64,000 nt of DNA from Thiofilum sp. (GCF_016711335.1 NZ_JADJTF010000001.1:620001-684000); one strand, 5' to 3'; positions 42,333 through 51,537 are shown, numbered from the stretch's first letter. Translations and numbers: made by a program. The notes: generated by a model not told the origin, from the sequence alone.

Positions 42333-42338
42333 TATAAT
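42333..42338 (+). promoter_or_regulatory. Possible -10 box of mutY
   Basis: A perfect TATAAT lies 31 bases before the GTG start of mutY. No acceptable -35 hexamer at 16-18 bases is seen. Confidence 0.3.
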
Positions 42339-42369
42339 GACACTTAATCGATTGACTCAAGGTTTTTAA

Positions 42370-43437
42370 GTGACTGCATCCCCACTCCCTCCCCTAGCCG
42401 AGCGTGTCTTAGCTTGGTTTCAAGTCTATGGACGCAAAGACTTACCGTGGCAACACAACCCTACTCCCTATCGGGTGTGGGTATCGGAAATTATGCTGCA
42501 ACAAACCCAAGTCACTACCGTGATTCCCTACTATGAACGTTTTATGCAATCCTTTCCTGATGTACTAACACTCGCTAATGCAGACGATGATCAAGTGCTG
42601 AAACATTGGCAAGGATTGGGCTACTACACGCGTGCACGTAATCTACATAAAGCGGCTCGAATTATCCGTGATCAGTATCAAGGGCAATTTCCGACCAAGA
42701 TTGAGGCAGTTGAAGCACTACCGGGGATAGGGCGCTCTACTGCTGGAGCGATTTTGAGTCTTAGTATGGGGCAAAAACACCCGATTTTAGATGGCAATGT
42801 CAAGCGCGTATTAGCCCGTTATCACGCTTTAGAGGGCTGGTCTGGCACACCTGCTAATCAAAAAAAATTGTGGGCATACGCAGAACTCCATGTGCCTGAT
42901 CATGCTAATGCTGCCTATACTCAAGCGATGATGGATATGGGCGCAACCCTTTGCACGCGTAGTAAGCCATTGTGCTTAATGTGCCCGCTCCATGAAGATT
43001 GTGCGGCCTTAAAAACCGGACGCCCACAAGACTACCCTGCTCCCAAACCTGCTAAAGAGTTACCGCATAAAACGCTTTGGATCGCTATAGTGCTTAATGC
43101 TCAAGGTGAAATATTACTGCATAAACGCCCACCCACTGGCATTTGGGGCGGTTTGTGGAGTTGCCCAGAGTTTGTACGTTATGAGGATTTAAAAGATTGG
43201 GCTAATACGCTGGGTGCTAATGAGTCGGATATAAAACTGCCGGATTTTGAGCACGGTTTTTCACACTATAGCCTGACTATGCACCCTGTAGTACTCGATT
43301 TAAGGGTAGAACCTGCACGGGTAATGGAAGCGAGTAGCTCAGTTTGGTATAACAGGGCACAAGATTTTCAGGGCGGCTTAAGCAGTGCTGCCCAATTCAT
43401 ACTCAAGCAATTCGATTTAGATAAGGAGTTACCATGA
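42370..43437 (+). CDS. mutY: A/G-specific adenine glycosylase
   Basis: The 355-residue enzyme removes adenine mispaired with 8-oxoguanine. It shows the helix-hairpin-helix VEALPGIGRSTAGAIL with the following catalytic Asp region (HPILDGNVKRVLARYH). The 4Fe-4S cluster motif is C-x6-C-x2-C-x5-C (CTRSKPLCLMCPLHEDC), and a Nudix-like C-terminal domain recognises 8-oxoG. The start is GTG. The stop overlaps the yggX start in an ATGA junction, the classic mutY-yggX operon. Confidence 0.95.
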   Translation: MTASPLPPLAERVLAWFQVYGRKDLPWQHNPTPYRVWVSEIMLQQTQVTTVIPYYERFMQSFPDVLTLANADDDQVLKHWQGLGYYTRARNLHKAARIIRDQYQGQFPTKIEAVEALPGIGRSTAGAILSLSMGQKHPILDGNVKRVLARYHALEGWSGTPANQKKLWAYAELHVPDHANAAYTQAMMDMGATLCTRSKPLCLMCPLHEDCAALKTGRPQDYPAPKPAKELPHKTLWIAIVLNAQGEILLHKRPPTGIWGGLWSCPEFVRYEDLKDWANTLGANESDIKLPDFEHGFSHYSLTMHPVVLDLRVEPARVMEASSSVWYNRAQDFQGGLSSAAQFILKQFDLDKELP

Positions 43438-43700
43438 CACGCATGGTTCAGTGTGTATTACTTAAGCAAGAAGCCGAAGGTTTAGAACGTCCTACCTATC
43501 CGGGAGCTTTAGGTCAGCGTATTTTTGACAATGTGTCTAAAGCAGCGTGGCAAAAGTGGCTGCGTCAACAAACGATGCTACTAAATGAATATCGCCTCAG
43601 TCCGATTAATCCCCGTGATCGTAAGTTTTTAGAAGAAGAAATGGAAAAATTCTTCTTCGGCGAAGGTGCATCACAGGTGGAAGGTTATAAGCCTGTTTAA
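43434..43700 (+). CDS. yggX: Fe(II)-trafficking / oxidative damage protection protein YggX
   Basis: The 88-residue protein begins MTRMVQCVLLKQEAEGLERP and contains YPGALGQRIFDNVSKAAW and KQ-TMLLNEYRLSP, the YggX family pattern, including the single conserved Cys at position 7. It protects Fe-S enzymes from oxidative damage, fitting its coupling to the Fe-S protein MutY. Confidence 0.95.
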   Translation: MTRMVQCVLLKQEAEGLERPTYPGALGQRIFDNVSKAAWQKWLRQQTMLLNEYRLSPINPRDRKFLEEEMEKFFFGEGASQVEGYKPV

Positions 43701-43789
43701 GTACCAAGTACCGAATACTATTGCTAGAATAGGATCTAATCGATTGATAGTTAGTTATTTAAAATAAAATTTTAAAAAGGTGTTTTCGT

Positions 43790-44044
43790 ATGCAAATCAT
43801 GCTAGATATACCAGATCAATACCTGATCGATCAGTCCCCTAGTGAATTTGGTAAACGTATCAAACTATATGCTGCGCTAGTTATGTTCCAATCGGGCAAT
43901 ATGTCTGCTGGCGCAGCCTCTGAGTTTGCAGGAGTGGATCGCTTCACCTTAATTGCTGAATGCCAAAAACGTAATATTCCGCTAATTGATTTCGCGCCGG
44001 AAGAATTGGATGCAGAACTCGAAGACCTGCGGAAAATTGCCTGA
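43790..44044 (+). CDS. UPF0175 family antitoxin
   Basis: The 84-residue protein has the UPF0175 pattern (KLYAALVMFQSGNMSAGAASEFAGVDRFTLIAECQKRNIPLIDF), a small helix-turn-helix-like fold. Its TGA stop shares one base with the ATG of the next gene (TGATG). Paired with a DUF3368 PIN-like protein, this is a type II toxin-antitoxin module. It probably binds its own promoter. Confidence 0.87.
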   Translation: MQIMLDIPDQYLIDQSPSEFGKRIKLYAALVMFQSGNMSAGAASEFAGVDRFTLIAECQKRNIPLIDFAPEELDAELEDLRKIA

Positions 44045-44526
44045 TGCTGATTATTGCTGACTCATCCGCACTGATCGCACTCGCTGAATGTGATATGTTG
44101 CCATTATTGGATGTACTATTTCAGGAAGTTCGTGTTCCTCGCCCTGTCTTTGAGGAGTGTACGCTTCTCGGTAAACCGCAGGCTAATCGTTTAGCCACCT
44201 ACCTCGCAGACAAAACCATCGACATTGATCTTTCATCTTATATCTTTTCGATCAATGGCTTGGGACGTGGCGAATTGCACGCAATGGCACTTTACCGCTA
44301 CTTGAACGCCGATAGATTTTTAGTGGATGACCAACGTGCTAAAAAAGTTGCTATCCTGAACGGAATAAGCACTATTGGTAGTGTTGGTATCCTGCTACGT
44401 GCCAAAGAAAGGGGCTTGATTCCAGCTATCAAGCCGCCTATTGCGGCTATCCAGCGTTCCGGTATTTACTTGAGTGAGCGAGTAGTAAAACATGTATTGG
44501 AATTGGCGGGTGAAGATTACCCCTAA
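44044..44526 (+). CDS. DUF3368 PIN-like toxin
   Basis: The 160-residue protein has the acidic residues of a PIN-type ribonuclease: D6 (IADSSALIAL), E37/E38, E77 (GRGELHA) and D95-D96 (FLVDDQRAKKVA). DUF3368 proteins pair with UPF0175 antitoxins; the likely action is RNA cleavage when unbound. The end overlaps the aldo-keto reductase gene by 4 bases, tail to tail. The module interrupts an otherwise housekeeping stretch, consistent with acquisition. Confidence 0.87.
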   Translation: MLIIADSSALIALAECDMLPLLDVLFQEVRVPRPVFEECTLLGKPQANRLATYLADKTIDIDLSSYIFSINGLGRGELHAMALYRYLNADRFLVDDQRAKKVAILNGISTIGSVGILLRAKERGLIPAIKPPIAAIQRSGIYLSERVVKHVLELAGEDYP

Positions 44527-45548
44527 AAACTACTCGACTGCACCCATAAATTAATCCCTCCGTCTTGTGCTACTTGTTCAATCGCTTGTAAAACCTCTGC
44601 CTCAAACACTAAATGATTTAAAGCTGCCACATTCTCATCTAATTGGCTCACACTACTCGCGCCCACTAAGACCGAGGTAATACGCCGATCCCGTAAAGCC
44701 CATGCTAACGCCATTTGCGCTAAAGACTGACCCCGCGCGGCAGCAATTTGATTCAGGGCTTGTACCATCGCTAAATTGCGCTCATTGAGAAACTCACCCA
44801 AAAACGAAGAATTTTGCGTAGCACGCGAACCCGCTGGCACACCTTTTAAGTATTTATTACTTAGTAAGCCTTGAGCGAGGGGGGAAAACGCAATACAGCC
44901 CATACCCTCCTCTTCTAAAGTACCTAATAGCTCCTTTTCAATCCAACGATTGAGCAAGGAATAAGAAGGCTGATGGATTAAACACGGTGTCCCTAATTCA
45001 CGCAAAATCGCGGCGGCTTCACGCGTTTTACTGGCGGAATAGGACGAAATGCCTACATACAAGGCTTTACCTTGGCGCACAGCGTTATCTAATGCCAGCA
45101 TGGTTTCTTCAATCGGGGTTTCAGGGTCAAAACGATGCGAATAAAAAATATCAACATAATCCAAGCCCATACGCTTGAGGCTTTGATCGAGACTAGCCAG
45201 CAGATACTTACGTGAGCCGCCTTGACCATAAGGCCCTGCCCACATGTCATAGCCTGCTTTGGTCGAGATAATCAGTTCATCTCGATAGGGCGCTAGATCT
45301 TGGCGTAAAAAATTACCAAATAATTGCTCGGCTGACCCCGGAGGGGGTCCATAATTATTGGCTAAATCAAAATGGGTAATCCCTAAATCAAAGGCACGTC
45401 TGACCATGGCACGCGCATTATCGGCTGTGCCATTCGTGCCGAAGTTATGCCATAAACCGAATGAAAGCGCGGGTAGTTTTAAGCCACTGCGTCCGCAACG
45501 CCGATAGAGCATAGTGTCATAACGCTGAGGATAGGGGGTATATAACAT
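44523..45548 (-). CDS. Aldo/keto reductase, YghZ (L-glyceraldehyde 3-phosphate reductase)-like
   Basis: From ATG 45548 (SD AGGAG) the product is 341 residues. It belongs to the AKR14/Kv-beta-like branch: THFDLANNYGPPPGSAE carries catalytic Asp and Tyr, STKAGYDMW the Lys, and YVDIFYSHRFD the His. A C-terminal NADPH-binding segment is present (SVLVGASSVSQLDENV). YghZ reduces methylglyoxal and L-glyceraldehyde 3-phosphate. The exact substrate here is unproven. Confidence 0.88.
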   Translation of the reverse strand: MLYTPYPQRYDTMLYRRCGRSGLKLPALSFGLWHNFGTNGTADNARAMVRRAFDLGITHFDLANNYGPPPGSAEQLFGNFLRQDLAPYRDELIISTKAGYDMWAGPYGQGGSRKYLLASLDQSLKRMGLDYVDIFYSHRFDPETPIEETMLALDNAVRQGKALYVGISSYSASKTREAAAILRELGTPCLIHQPSYSLLNRWIEKELLGTLEEEGMGCIAFSPLAQGLLSNKYLKGVPAGSRATQNSSFLGEFLNERNLAMVQALNQIAAARGQSLAQMALAWALRDRRITSVLVGASSVSQLDENVAALNHLVFEAEVLQAIEQVAQDGGINLWVQSSSF

Positions 45549-45707
45549 AATCAAAACTCCTGCGATTAGCCAAAGCTAAAGCGTAGCGCAAATTGTGCCT
45601 TAAGTTGATTAGTTACTGAGTGCATAGTGGATTAAAGAGCTTATCAAAGTATGGAGTCGATTCGTGTTACACTACTAGGCAATTATTTATCCGCTTGATA
45701 TAGCCCT

Positions 45708-46322
45708 ATGATACTCACTGCTCTCATTGCCGCATTGGAAGCGGCGTTTAATCGCTGGCTCCAACTCGACCCTGATGCCTTGCCACGCATCACCGCCTTA
45801 CAAGGGCGGATTATTGCCGTGCACATTACGGGTTTAGACCTCAAGGTATTTTTTATTCCCACATCCAGCGGTGTCACGATTAGCATGGACTATCAAACTG
45901 ATCCCGATGTAACCATCAGTGGCTCGGCAATGGCTTTATCTAAGCTAGCCTTGAGTGAGGATGCGAGCAAAGCCTTATTAGAGTCGGGGGTAAAAATAGA
46001 GGGTGATTTACGCACGGGGCAGCGCTTTAGTGAAATTCTAAAAGAGGTCGATATTGAGTGGGAAGAACTGCTCTCTCAGGTGGTGGGCGATATAGTCGCA
46101 CATCAAATGGGTGAGACGGCTCGTAGTACTCAAGGCTGGCTCAAAGATACGGCACAAGCTATGCGCCTCAATACCCGCGAATACTTACAAGAAGAAAGTC
46201 GCGTCTTGCCTGCCGATGCTGAATTGAATTATTACCTTGATGCCGTCGATACCCTACGCGCTGACACGGATCGACTAGCCGCCCGCGTCCAGCGTCTTAC
46301 AACACAGGCAGACGTGGAATGA
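45708..46322 (+). CDS. ubiJ: Ubiquinone biosynthesis accessory factor UbiJ
   Basis: The 204-residue protein has an N-terminal SCP2 lipid-binding domain (about 1-110, with GRIIAVHITGLDLKVFF and DVTISGSAMALSKLAL). A helical C-terminal part ends in a coiled coil. UbiJ scaffolds the soluble Ubi complex and binds polyprenyl intermediates. Its stop overlaps the ubiB start (ATGA). In many relatives ubiE precedes it; here ubiE is elsewhere. Confidence 0.92.
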   Translation: MILTALIAALEAAFNRWLQLDPDALPRITALQGRIIAVHITGLDLKVFFIPTSSGVTISMDYQTDPDVTISGSAMALSKLALSEDASKALLESGVKIEGDLRTGQRFSEILKEVDIEWEELLSQVVGDIVAHQMGETARSTQGWLKDTAQAMRLNTREYLQEESRVLPADAELNYYLDAVDTLRADTDRLAARVQRLTTQADVE

Positions 46323-48010
46323 TTGCACCGATTAAAGGTTTAAGACGTTTAATGCGTCTATGGTCGATTATTCGCGTCATTATTCAGCAGGGCTTGGATG
46401 AATTATTTTTCAGTATTCCACTGCTGCGTCCGGTGAGTTTTATTTACAAATTACTGCCTTGGAATTGGGTGCAACATGAGCAAGCGCCTTTAGGGGTTAG
46501 GATTCGAGTGGCGTTGGAGGAGTTAGGTCCTGTTTTTATTAAATTTGGACAAATGCTCTCCACACGGCGCGATTTATTGCCTGATGATATTGCTTTAGAA
46601 CTCAGCCGCTTACAGGATCGCGTTCCGCCTTTTGCGAGTAATGAAGCACGAGCTATTATTGAAAAAGCTTACGGTCAGTCATTAAACACCGTATTCCAGC
46701 AGTTTGATAGTGAGCCACTAGCTTCAGCATCGATGGCGCAAGTACATGCTGCCACGCTGTGGAGTGGTCAAGAAGTGGTTGTTAAGGTACTGCGTCCTAA
46801 TCTGCTCAAAACTATCCAGCAGGATATTGAGGTGATGTATCTATTTGCGGGTTTAGTGCAGCGCTATTGGAGCGAGGGTAAGCGCTTGCATCCGGTAGAA
46901 ATTGTCCGTGAATATGAAAAAACCATTCTTGATGAGCTAGATATGCAGCGCGAAGCGGCGAATGCCAGCCAACTAAGGCGCAATTTTGAAGGTTCGCCTG
47001 ATCTGTATGTACCCGCGATTGATTGGCAATACACACGCGATAATGTGATGGTGATGGAGCGCATTTATGGTATTCCGGTGGGCGATATTGAACGCTTGCG
47101 CTCGCTGAATATTAATTTCAAGCGCCTAGCGGAGCGTGGGGTAGAAATCTTTTTTACTCAAGTATTTCGCCATAATTTTTTCCATGCCGATATGCATCCG
47201 GGCAATATTTTTGTTGAAACGCATAATCCTGATGATCCGCGTTATATCGCGGTGGATTTTGGGATTGTGGGGACTTTATCCAATGAAGATCAGCGCTATT
47301 TAGCCGAAAACTTTTACGCCTTTTTTAATCGTGACTATAAGCGCGTTGCCGAATTACACGTCGAATCGGGTTGGGTTCCCGCTACTACTCGTGTAGAGGA
47401 ATTAGAAGCTGCGATTCGTACCGTATGTGAACCGATATTCCAACAACCGCTGAAAGATATTTCGTTTGGTTATGTATTATTGCGCCTGTTTCAAACCGCA
47501 CGACGCTTTAATATGGAAGTGCAGCCACAATTAGTCTTATTGCAAAAAACGTTATTAAATATTGAAGGTTTAGGACGCCAGCTTTATCCCGATTTGGATT
47601 TATGGGCAACGGCTAAACCGTTTTTGCAGCGTTGGATGGATGAACAAGTGGGTATTCGAGCGCTGTGGAAAGGGGTAAAAATCAATGCACCTAAGTTTTT
47701 AGAGCAACTCCCTTATATGCCTAGCCTGCTGCATGATTTAGCGCAACAAGCGGTGCAACATAAACTCACCACACGTTTTGAATCAGAGCAATTAGAGTTA
47801 TTACGCCAACAATTACAATATCAACAGCGTACTCTAGTCTATGTGCTCTTAGGCGGAATATTATTAATCAGTGCGCTGTTAGTGCCTAGTAATTGGCAAT
47901 TAATGTCTTGGTGGGGTATTTCGAGTTTGAGTTGGGGCTTGGGTGGAATGGGTTTAGGTTTATTGATCTATAGTGTTATGCGCTCACAGCCTAAACAGTG
48001 GAGTACTTGA
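46319..48010 (+). CDS. ubiB: Ubiquinone biosynthesis kinase-like ATPase UbiB
   Basis: The 563-residue protein is an ADCK/ABC1-type atypical kinase. It shows the family KxGQ motif (IKFGQMLSTRRDLLP, K75-Q78), the VVVKVLRP lysine strand, HADMHPGNIF and VDFGIVG (metal-binding Asp). Two C-terminal membrane helices (about 500-555) follow. It is an ATPase that helps extract or present ubiquinone intermediates at the membrane. It is translationally coupled to ubiJ, and its stop codon lies inside a terminator-like hairpin. Confidence 0.94.
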   Translation: MIAPIKGLRRLMRLWSIIRVIIQQGLDELFFSIPLLRPVSFIYKLLPWNWVQHEQAPLGVRIRVALEELGPVFIKFGQMLSTRRDLLPDDIALELSRLQDRVPPFASNEARAIIEKAYGQSLNTVFQQFDSEPLASASMAQVHAATLWSGQEVVVKVLRPNLLKTIQQDIEVMYLFAGLVQRYWSEGKRLHPVEIVREYEKTILDELDMQREAANASQLRRNFEGSPDLYVPAIDWQYTRDNVMVMERIYGIPVGDIERLRSLNINFKRLAERGVEIFFTQVFRHNFFHADMHPGNIFVETHNPDDPRYIAVDFGIVGTLSNEDQRYLAENFYAFFNRDYKRVAELHVESGWVPATTRVEELEAAIRTVCEPIFQQPLKDISFGYVLLRLFQTARRFNMEVQPQLVLLQKTLLNIEGLGRQLYPDLDLWATAKPFLQRWMDEQVGIRALWKGVKINAPKFLEQLPYMPSLLHDLAQQAVQHKLTTRFESEQLELLRQQLQYQQRTLVYVLLGGILLISALLVPSNWQLMSWWGISSLSWGLGGMGLGLLIYSVMRSQPKQWST

Positions 48011-48024
48011 AAACTCAAGTACTC
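48001..48024. terminator. Hairpin overlapping the ubiB stop codon
   Basis: GAGTACTTGA (48001-48010) and TCAAGTACTC (48015-48024) form a perfect 10-bp stem with an AAAC loop. The left arm contains the TGA stop (48008-48010) of ubiB. Both arms contain AGTACT. It lies between convergent genes. Confidence 0.6.
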
Positions 48025-48040
48025 TTACAGCTTTATAGGA

Positions 48041-48598
48041 TTACTGAGCTTTTAACAAAATATAAACCGCCCCGGTGCCCCCATCGACCGGACGTGCTGA
48101 ATGATACGCCAGTACTCGATCATGTTGGCGCAACCAACGGCTGATTTTGATCTTTAATACCGGGCCTTTATTAGAGGAACCATTGCCCTTGCCGTGAATC
48201 ACACGTACACATTCGCCTTGTCTAGGGTGGGCGGTTTGCAGGAAAAAATATAAATACTGTCGTGCCTGATCGACATTATAGCCATGCAAATCAATTTCAC
48301 TGGCTACCCGATAGCCACCACGTTTGAGCTTTAAAAACACGCGCTGTTGAATACCCGCACGACAATAAGTCAACACATCACCCGGCTGCATATCCGTCGG
48401 GTCATACTCATCCGAAAACATATCGATCAGCACTTGACGCTCATCTTCAATCGTTTTCAGCGGTATAGGACGCGGCTTTCTTGTATAATGAGCCACTTGA
48501 TTAGTAGCACGTAAGGGAGTGACATCTTTCGCCCACTCACGAAACAGGGCTATATCATCAGCACTATCGGGCTGGGGTTTAGGTTTAAATCGCAACAT
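48041..48598 (-). CDS. Smr domain protein (SmrA/SmrB-like)
   Basis: The 185-residue protein has a basic N-terminal extension (about 1-95) and a C-terminal Smr domain with EIDLHGYNVDQAR, VIHGKGNGS and GGTGAVYILL. Smr proteins are endonucleases. E. coli SmrB cuts mRNA at collided ribosomes and SmrA is a DNA/RNA nicking relative. The LDLHG-type motif is kept. Which paralogue this matches cannot be decided by eye. Confidence 0.88.
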   Translation of the reverse strand: MLRFKPKPQPDSADDIALFREWAKDVTPLRATNQVAHYTRKPRPIPLKTIEDERQVLIDMFSDEYDPTDMQPGDVLTYCRAGIQQRVFLKLKRGGYRVASEIDLHGYNVDQARQYLYFFLQTAHPRQGECVRVIHGKGNGSSNKGPVLKIKISRWLRQHDRVLAYHSARPVDGGTGAVYILLKAQ

Positions 48599-48671
48599 AT
48601 TTAGGCTCCCCGACTAGATAATGGCTTCACAGCCCAAATACAACATAAACATTAATAAAACACTAGATGCT

Positions 48672-49412
48672 ATGAATATTTTACTCAGTAATGATGACGG
48701 CTTTTTAGCTCCCGGTATTAATAGGCTGCGTGAAGCGTTATCCCCTATCCATCAAGTCATTACCGTTGCACCGGATCGAGATCGTAGTGGTGCGAGTAAC
48801 TCACTTACTTTAGAAAATCCGTTGCGCCTCCTACAACAGGGGACTGATTTTTATAGCTTAAATGGTACACCGACGGATTGTGTCCATTTGGCTTTAACCG
48901 GATTATATACCGATCCGCCCGATATTGTGATTTCCGGCATTAATGCAGGTGAAAATTTGGGAGATGATGTGCTGTACTCAGGCACGGTTGCCGCTGCAAT
49001 GGAGGGGCGGTATTTAGGTTATCCAGCCATTGCAGTCTCTATCGCTAATCATCGCCCGCGCTATTTTGAAACGGCGGTACAAGCGGTACTAGCCCTATTG
49101 CCTAAAATCCCTGATTATCCTGAAGGCAGTATGATTCTGAATGTGAATGTACCTGATTTACCTTGGGAGCAAATCAAAGGCATTCAAGTGACCCGTTTAG
49201 GTCAACGACACAGAGCCGAGCCTGTGATTAAAGATAAAGACCCACGCGGGCGCGATATTTATTGGATTGGTCCTCCGGGTAAAGAGCAAGATGCAGGCGA
49301 AGGAACCGATTTTTATGCGGTGCGTAATGGCTATATTTCGATTACGCCTTTACATAGTGACTTAACACGCCATCGGATTTTAGACGCTACCCACCAATGG
49401 CTACAACAATAA
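48672..49412 (+). CDS. surE: 5'/3'-nucleotidase SurE
   Basis: From ATG 48672 the product is 246 residues and starts MNILLSNDDGF, the usual SurE start with the metal-binding Asp pair. A frame start at 48621 would add 17 residues unlike the family; neither has a strong ribosome site. Other motifs: VTVAPDRDRSGASNSLTL, GTPTDCVHLAL, VVSGIN-type ISGINAGENLGDDVLYSGTV (given in parts). SurE dephosphorylates nucleoside monophosphates under stress. It is followed by pcm after 28 bases. Confidence 0.92.
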   Translation: MNILLSNDDGFLAPGINRLREALSPIHQVITVAPDRDRSGASNSLTLENPLRLLQQGTDFYSLNGTPTDCVHLALTGLYTDPPDIVISGINAGENLGDDVLYSGTVAAAMEGRYLGYPAIAVSIANHRPRYFETAVQAVLALLPKIPDYPEGSMILNVNVPDLPWEQIKGIQVTRLGQRHRAEPVIKDKDPRGRDIYWIGPPGKEQDAGEGTDFYAVRNGYISITPLHSDLTRHRILDATHQWLQQ

Positions 49413-49440
49413 ACAGCTCACGGAGGACAGTTATATAAGC

Positions 49441-50118
49441 ATGTATAATCGCAATCTCGATATTCAAGGCAGTGGCATGACCTCACAGCGCACGCGGGAT
49501 CGTTTGGTGCAATTACTGCGTAGCAAAGGTATTGAGGACGAGGCGGTGCTGCATATGATCAGTAAAATACCGCGTCATTTATTTGTAGATGAAGCCCTCT
49601 CTATCCGTGCTTATGAAAATAACGCGCTGCCTATTGGTTATGGGCAGACTATTTCTCAGCCCTATATTGTGGCACGGATGACGGAGCTGGCTCTAAAAAC
49701 CGAGCGCCCGCTCACTAAGGTATTAGAAGTGGGTACGGGTTCAGGGTATCAAGCCGCCGTGCTCGCCCCTTTTGTCAAAGAGTTATATACCGTAGAACGT
49801 ATTAAGCCACTTTACGAAAATACTAAGCAACTGCTACGTGACTTAGGCTATCGCAATATTCGTACTCTTTTGAGTGATGGTAGTTGGGGTCTGGCTAAAG
49901 AAGCCCCCTTCGATGCCATTGTCGTAACCGCAGCGCCTGAACAAGTGCCTGAAGTATTATTGGAACAACTGGCGGAGGGGGGGAGGTTAATTATTCCAGT
50001 AGGGCAGCAAGGTACACAGCAATTGCTGCAAGTGATTACCCGTTATCCTGAACAGCATTATGAAACGGTGACTTATGAACCTGTACAATTTGTCCCACTG
50101 ATTCGTGATAAAAATTAA
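49441..50118 (+). CDS. pcm: Protein-L-isoaspartate O-methyltransferase
   Basis: The 225-residue enzyme repairs isoaspartyl damage using S-adenosylmethionine. Motifs include YENNALPIGYGQTISQPY, the SAM site VLEVGTGSGYQAAVLA and a LxDGSWG loop. GGAGGA precedes the start. surE-pcm is the conserved stationary-phase survival pair that in E. coli precedes nlpD and rpoS; a LysM lipoprotein follows here too. Confidence 0.94.
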   Translation: MYNRNLDIQGSGMTSQRTRDRLVQLLRSKGIEDEAVLHMISKIPRHLFVDEALSIRAYENNALPIGYGQTISQPYIVARMTELALKTERPLTKVLEVGTGSGYQAAVLAPFVKELYTVERIKPLYENTKQLLRDLGYRNIRTLLSDGSWGLAKEAPFDAIVVTAAPEQVPEVLLEQLAEGGRLIIPVGQQGTQQLLQVITRYPEQHYETVTYEPVQFVPLIRDKN

Positions 50119-50535
50119 GCTAGGCGTGCTAACTGACTTAAAATCAATAAAAAATTGAACTTTTCAACTTTAAATCGGCCTAGCTAATAACGCCTAATTC
50201 AGACTAATTTCAGTTAAGTGTGGTAAATGAGATGTTTTTTCAGACATTAACGCTAAATTATTTTTAGCTGAATAAATCCACATAAAGAATGCTTGATTCC
50301 AAAGCCTAGAGCAGACATTATCAAGTTCTAAGCTGATAAAGCTTAATGGGCGGTTAATAGACAGGGAATTTGATTTACAATCGGGTCAAGTAGTTGGTTG
50401 GCTTACCGATTTTACTGCCTAGCTACTTCATAGCTAAGGGGCAATTTACTTTACATCGAGCTATTAAAGTGTCAATCACTCAATGTCCTAGTCGCCACTC
50501 CTTACTCCTTGATTTTATTATTACAGGTGTCATCT
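50119..50535. other. Intergenic region between pcm and the LysM lipoprotein gene
   Basis: A long-range inverted repeat AGCTAGGC / GCCTAGCT (50118-50125 and 50178-50185) encloses a small TTGAA-CTT-TTCAA hairpin and probably ends pcm transcription. The rest is AT-rich with no gene I can support and must hold the promoter of the lipoprotein gene. No clear promoter hexamers were found. Confidence 0.4.
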
Positions 50536-51537
50536 ATGAACAGACAACTTAAAGCAACAATTACAGTGTCATTAGCGGGTATAGTGAGTGCGGCCTGTGC
50601 CCCTCAAAGTGATAGCTATTTAATGACTTCTAATACGCCTGCACCTAAAGTTTATAGCTATACCGCCGCAGCGGCTAAAAGCGCTAATACCCCCGTCACT
50701 CACTCGCATAGTGGCAAAGTACATACGCATATTTTACCTCCTAGCGGTATTATTCATACTCATGTTGCCCCCGTGCGTACCAGTACTTCTACAGCAGTAA
50801 CACGCCCTAATACAGTAGTAGTGCGTCCGGTTTATCGCCCTAGTGCTCCGGTACAATATCGTCCCGCACCTGCACCTGCTCCGCGCTATACACCGGCTCC
50901 AGCGCCGCGCTATGCGCCTGCTCCACGTTATACGCCTGCACCAGCGCCACGCTATGCGCCTGCACCCGCACCGCGTTATGCTCCAGCCCCAACGCCAGCG
51001 CCACGTTATGCACCAGCTCCAACGCCAGCACCGCGTTATACCCCAGCTCCACAGCCTAACTATAATTACAACTACAGTGTTGCTCCTCAACCTAGCACCG
51101 ATACCTACACTGGCGCAAATTTCGACTACAGTGGCGTAGGTGATTATAATTACAGCCCTAATGCAGCTCCTAGCACCAGCTATAGCAGCACTCTACCGTC
51201 TACCTCAGCTAATACCTACTACAGTACTACGCCTAGTGATGATTACTTCAATTACACTAAACCTAAAGCCCAGCCGGCTAATCCTAATTATGCTTATGAG
51301 TACAATGCAGGCAACACAGCCTATAGTGATTACAGCGTTAATAATCTGAAAAACCCCGGTGTGACAGCATCCACCACTAGCTATAGTGGGGGCAATAGCT
51401 ACACCGTACAGCGTGGAGATACGGTATTCCAAGTGATGCGTAATACGGGCGTTTATTGGAAAGATATTATTCGCCTCAATAAACTCCAAGGCCCTGACTA
51501 CACCATTAAGCCCGGTCAAGTATTAGCATTAAAATAA
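50536..51537 (+). CDS. LysM-domain lipoprotein with Pro-Ala-rich repeats (NlpD-position, no LytM domain)
   Basis: From ATG 50536 (AGGTG upstream) the product is 333 residues. The N terminus (ATITVSLAGIVSAAC) looks like a lipoprotein signal with Cys about residue 21. A His-rich stretch (THSHSGKVHTHILPP, IIHTHVAP) follows, then about 15 PAPRY(A/T)-type repeats and a Tyr/Asn/Ser-rich region. Last comes one LysM domain (about 287-333, SYTVQRGDTVFQVMRNTG) that should bind peptidoglycan. The gene follows surE-pcm where NlpD would be, but the LytM/M23 domain of NlpD is absent, so it cannot activate amidases in the same way. Confidence 0.8.
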   Translation: MNRQLKATITVSLAGIVSAACAPQSDSYLMTSNTPAPKVYSYTAAAAKSANTPVTHSHSGKVHTHILPPSGIIHTHVAPVRTSTSTAVTRPNTVVVRPVYRPSAPVQYRPAPAPAPRYTPAPAPRYAPAPRYTPAPAPRYAPAPAPRYAPAPTPAPRYAPAPTPAPRYTPAPQPNYNYNYSVAPQPSTDTYTGANFDYSGVGDYNYSPNAAPSTSYSSTLPSTSANTYYSTTPSDDYFNYTKPKAQPANPNYAYEYNAGNTAYSDYSVNNLKNPGVTASTTSYSGGNSYTVQRGDTVFQVMRNTGVYWKDIIRLNKLQGPDYTIKPGQVLALK

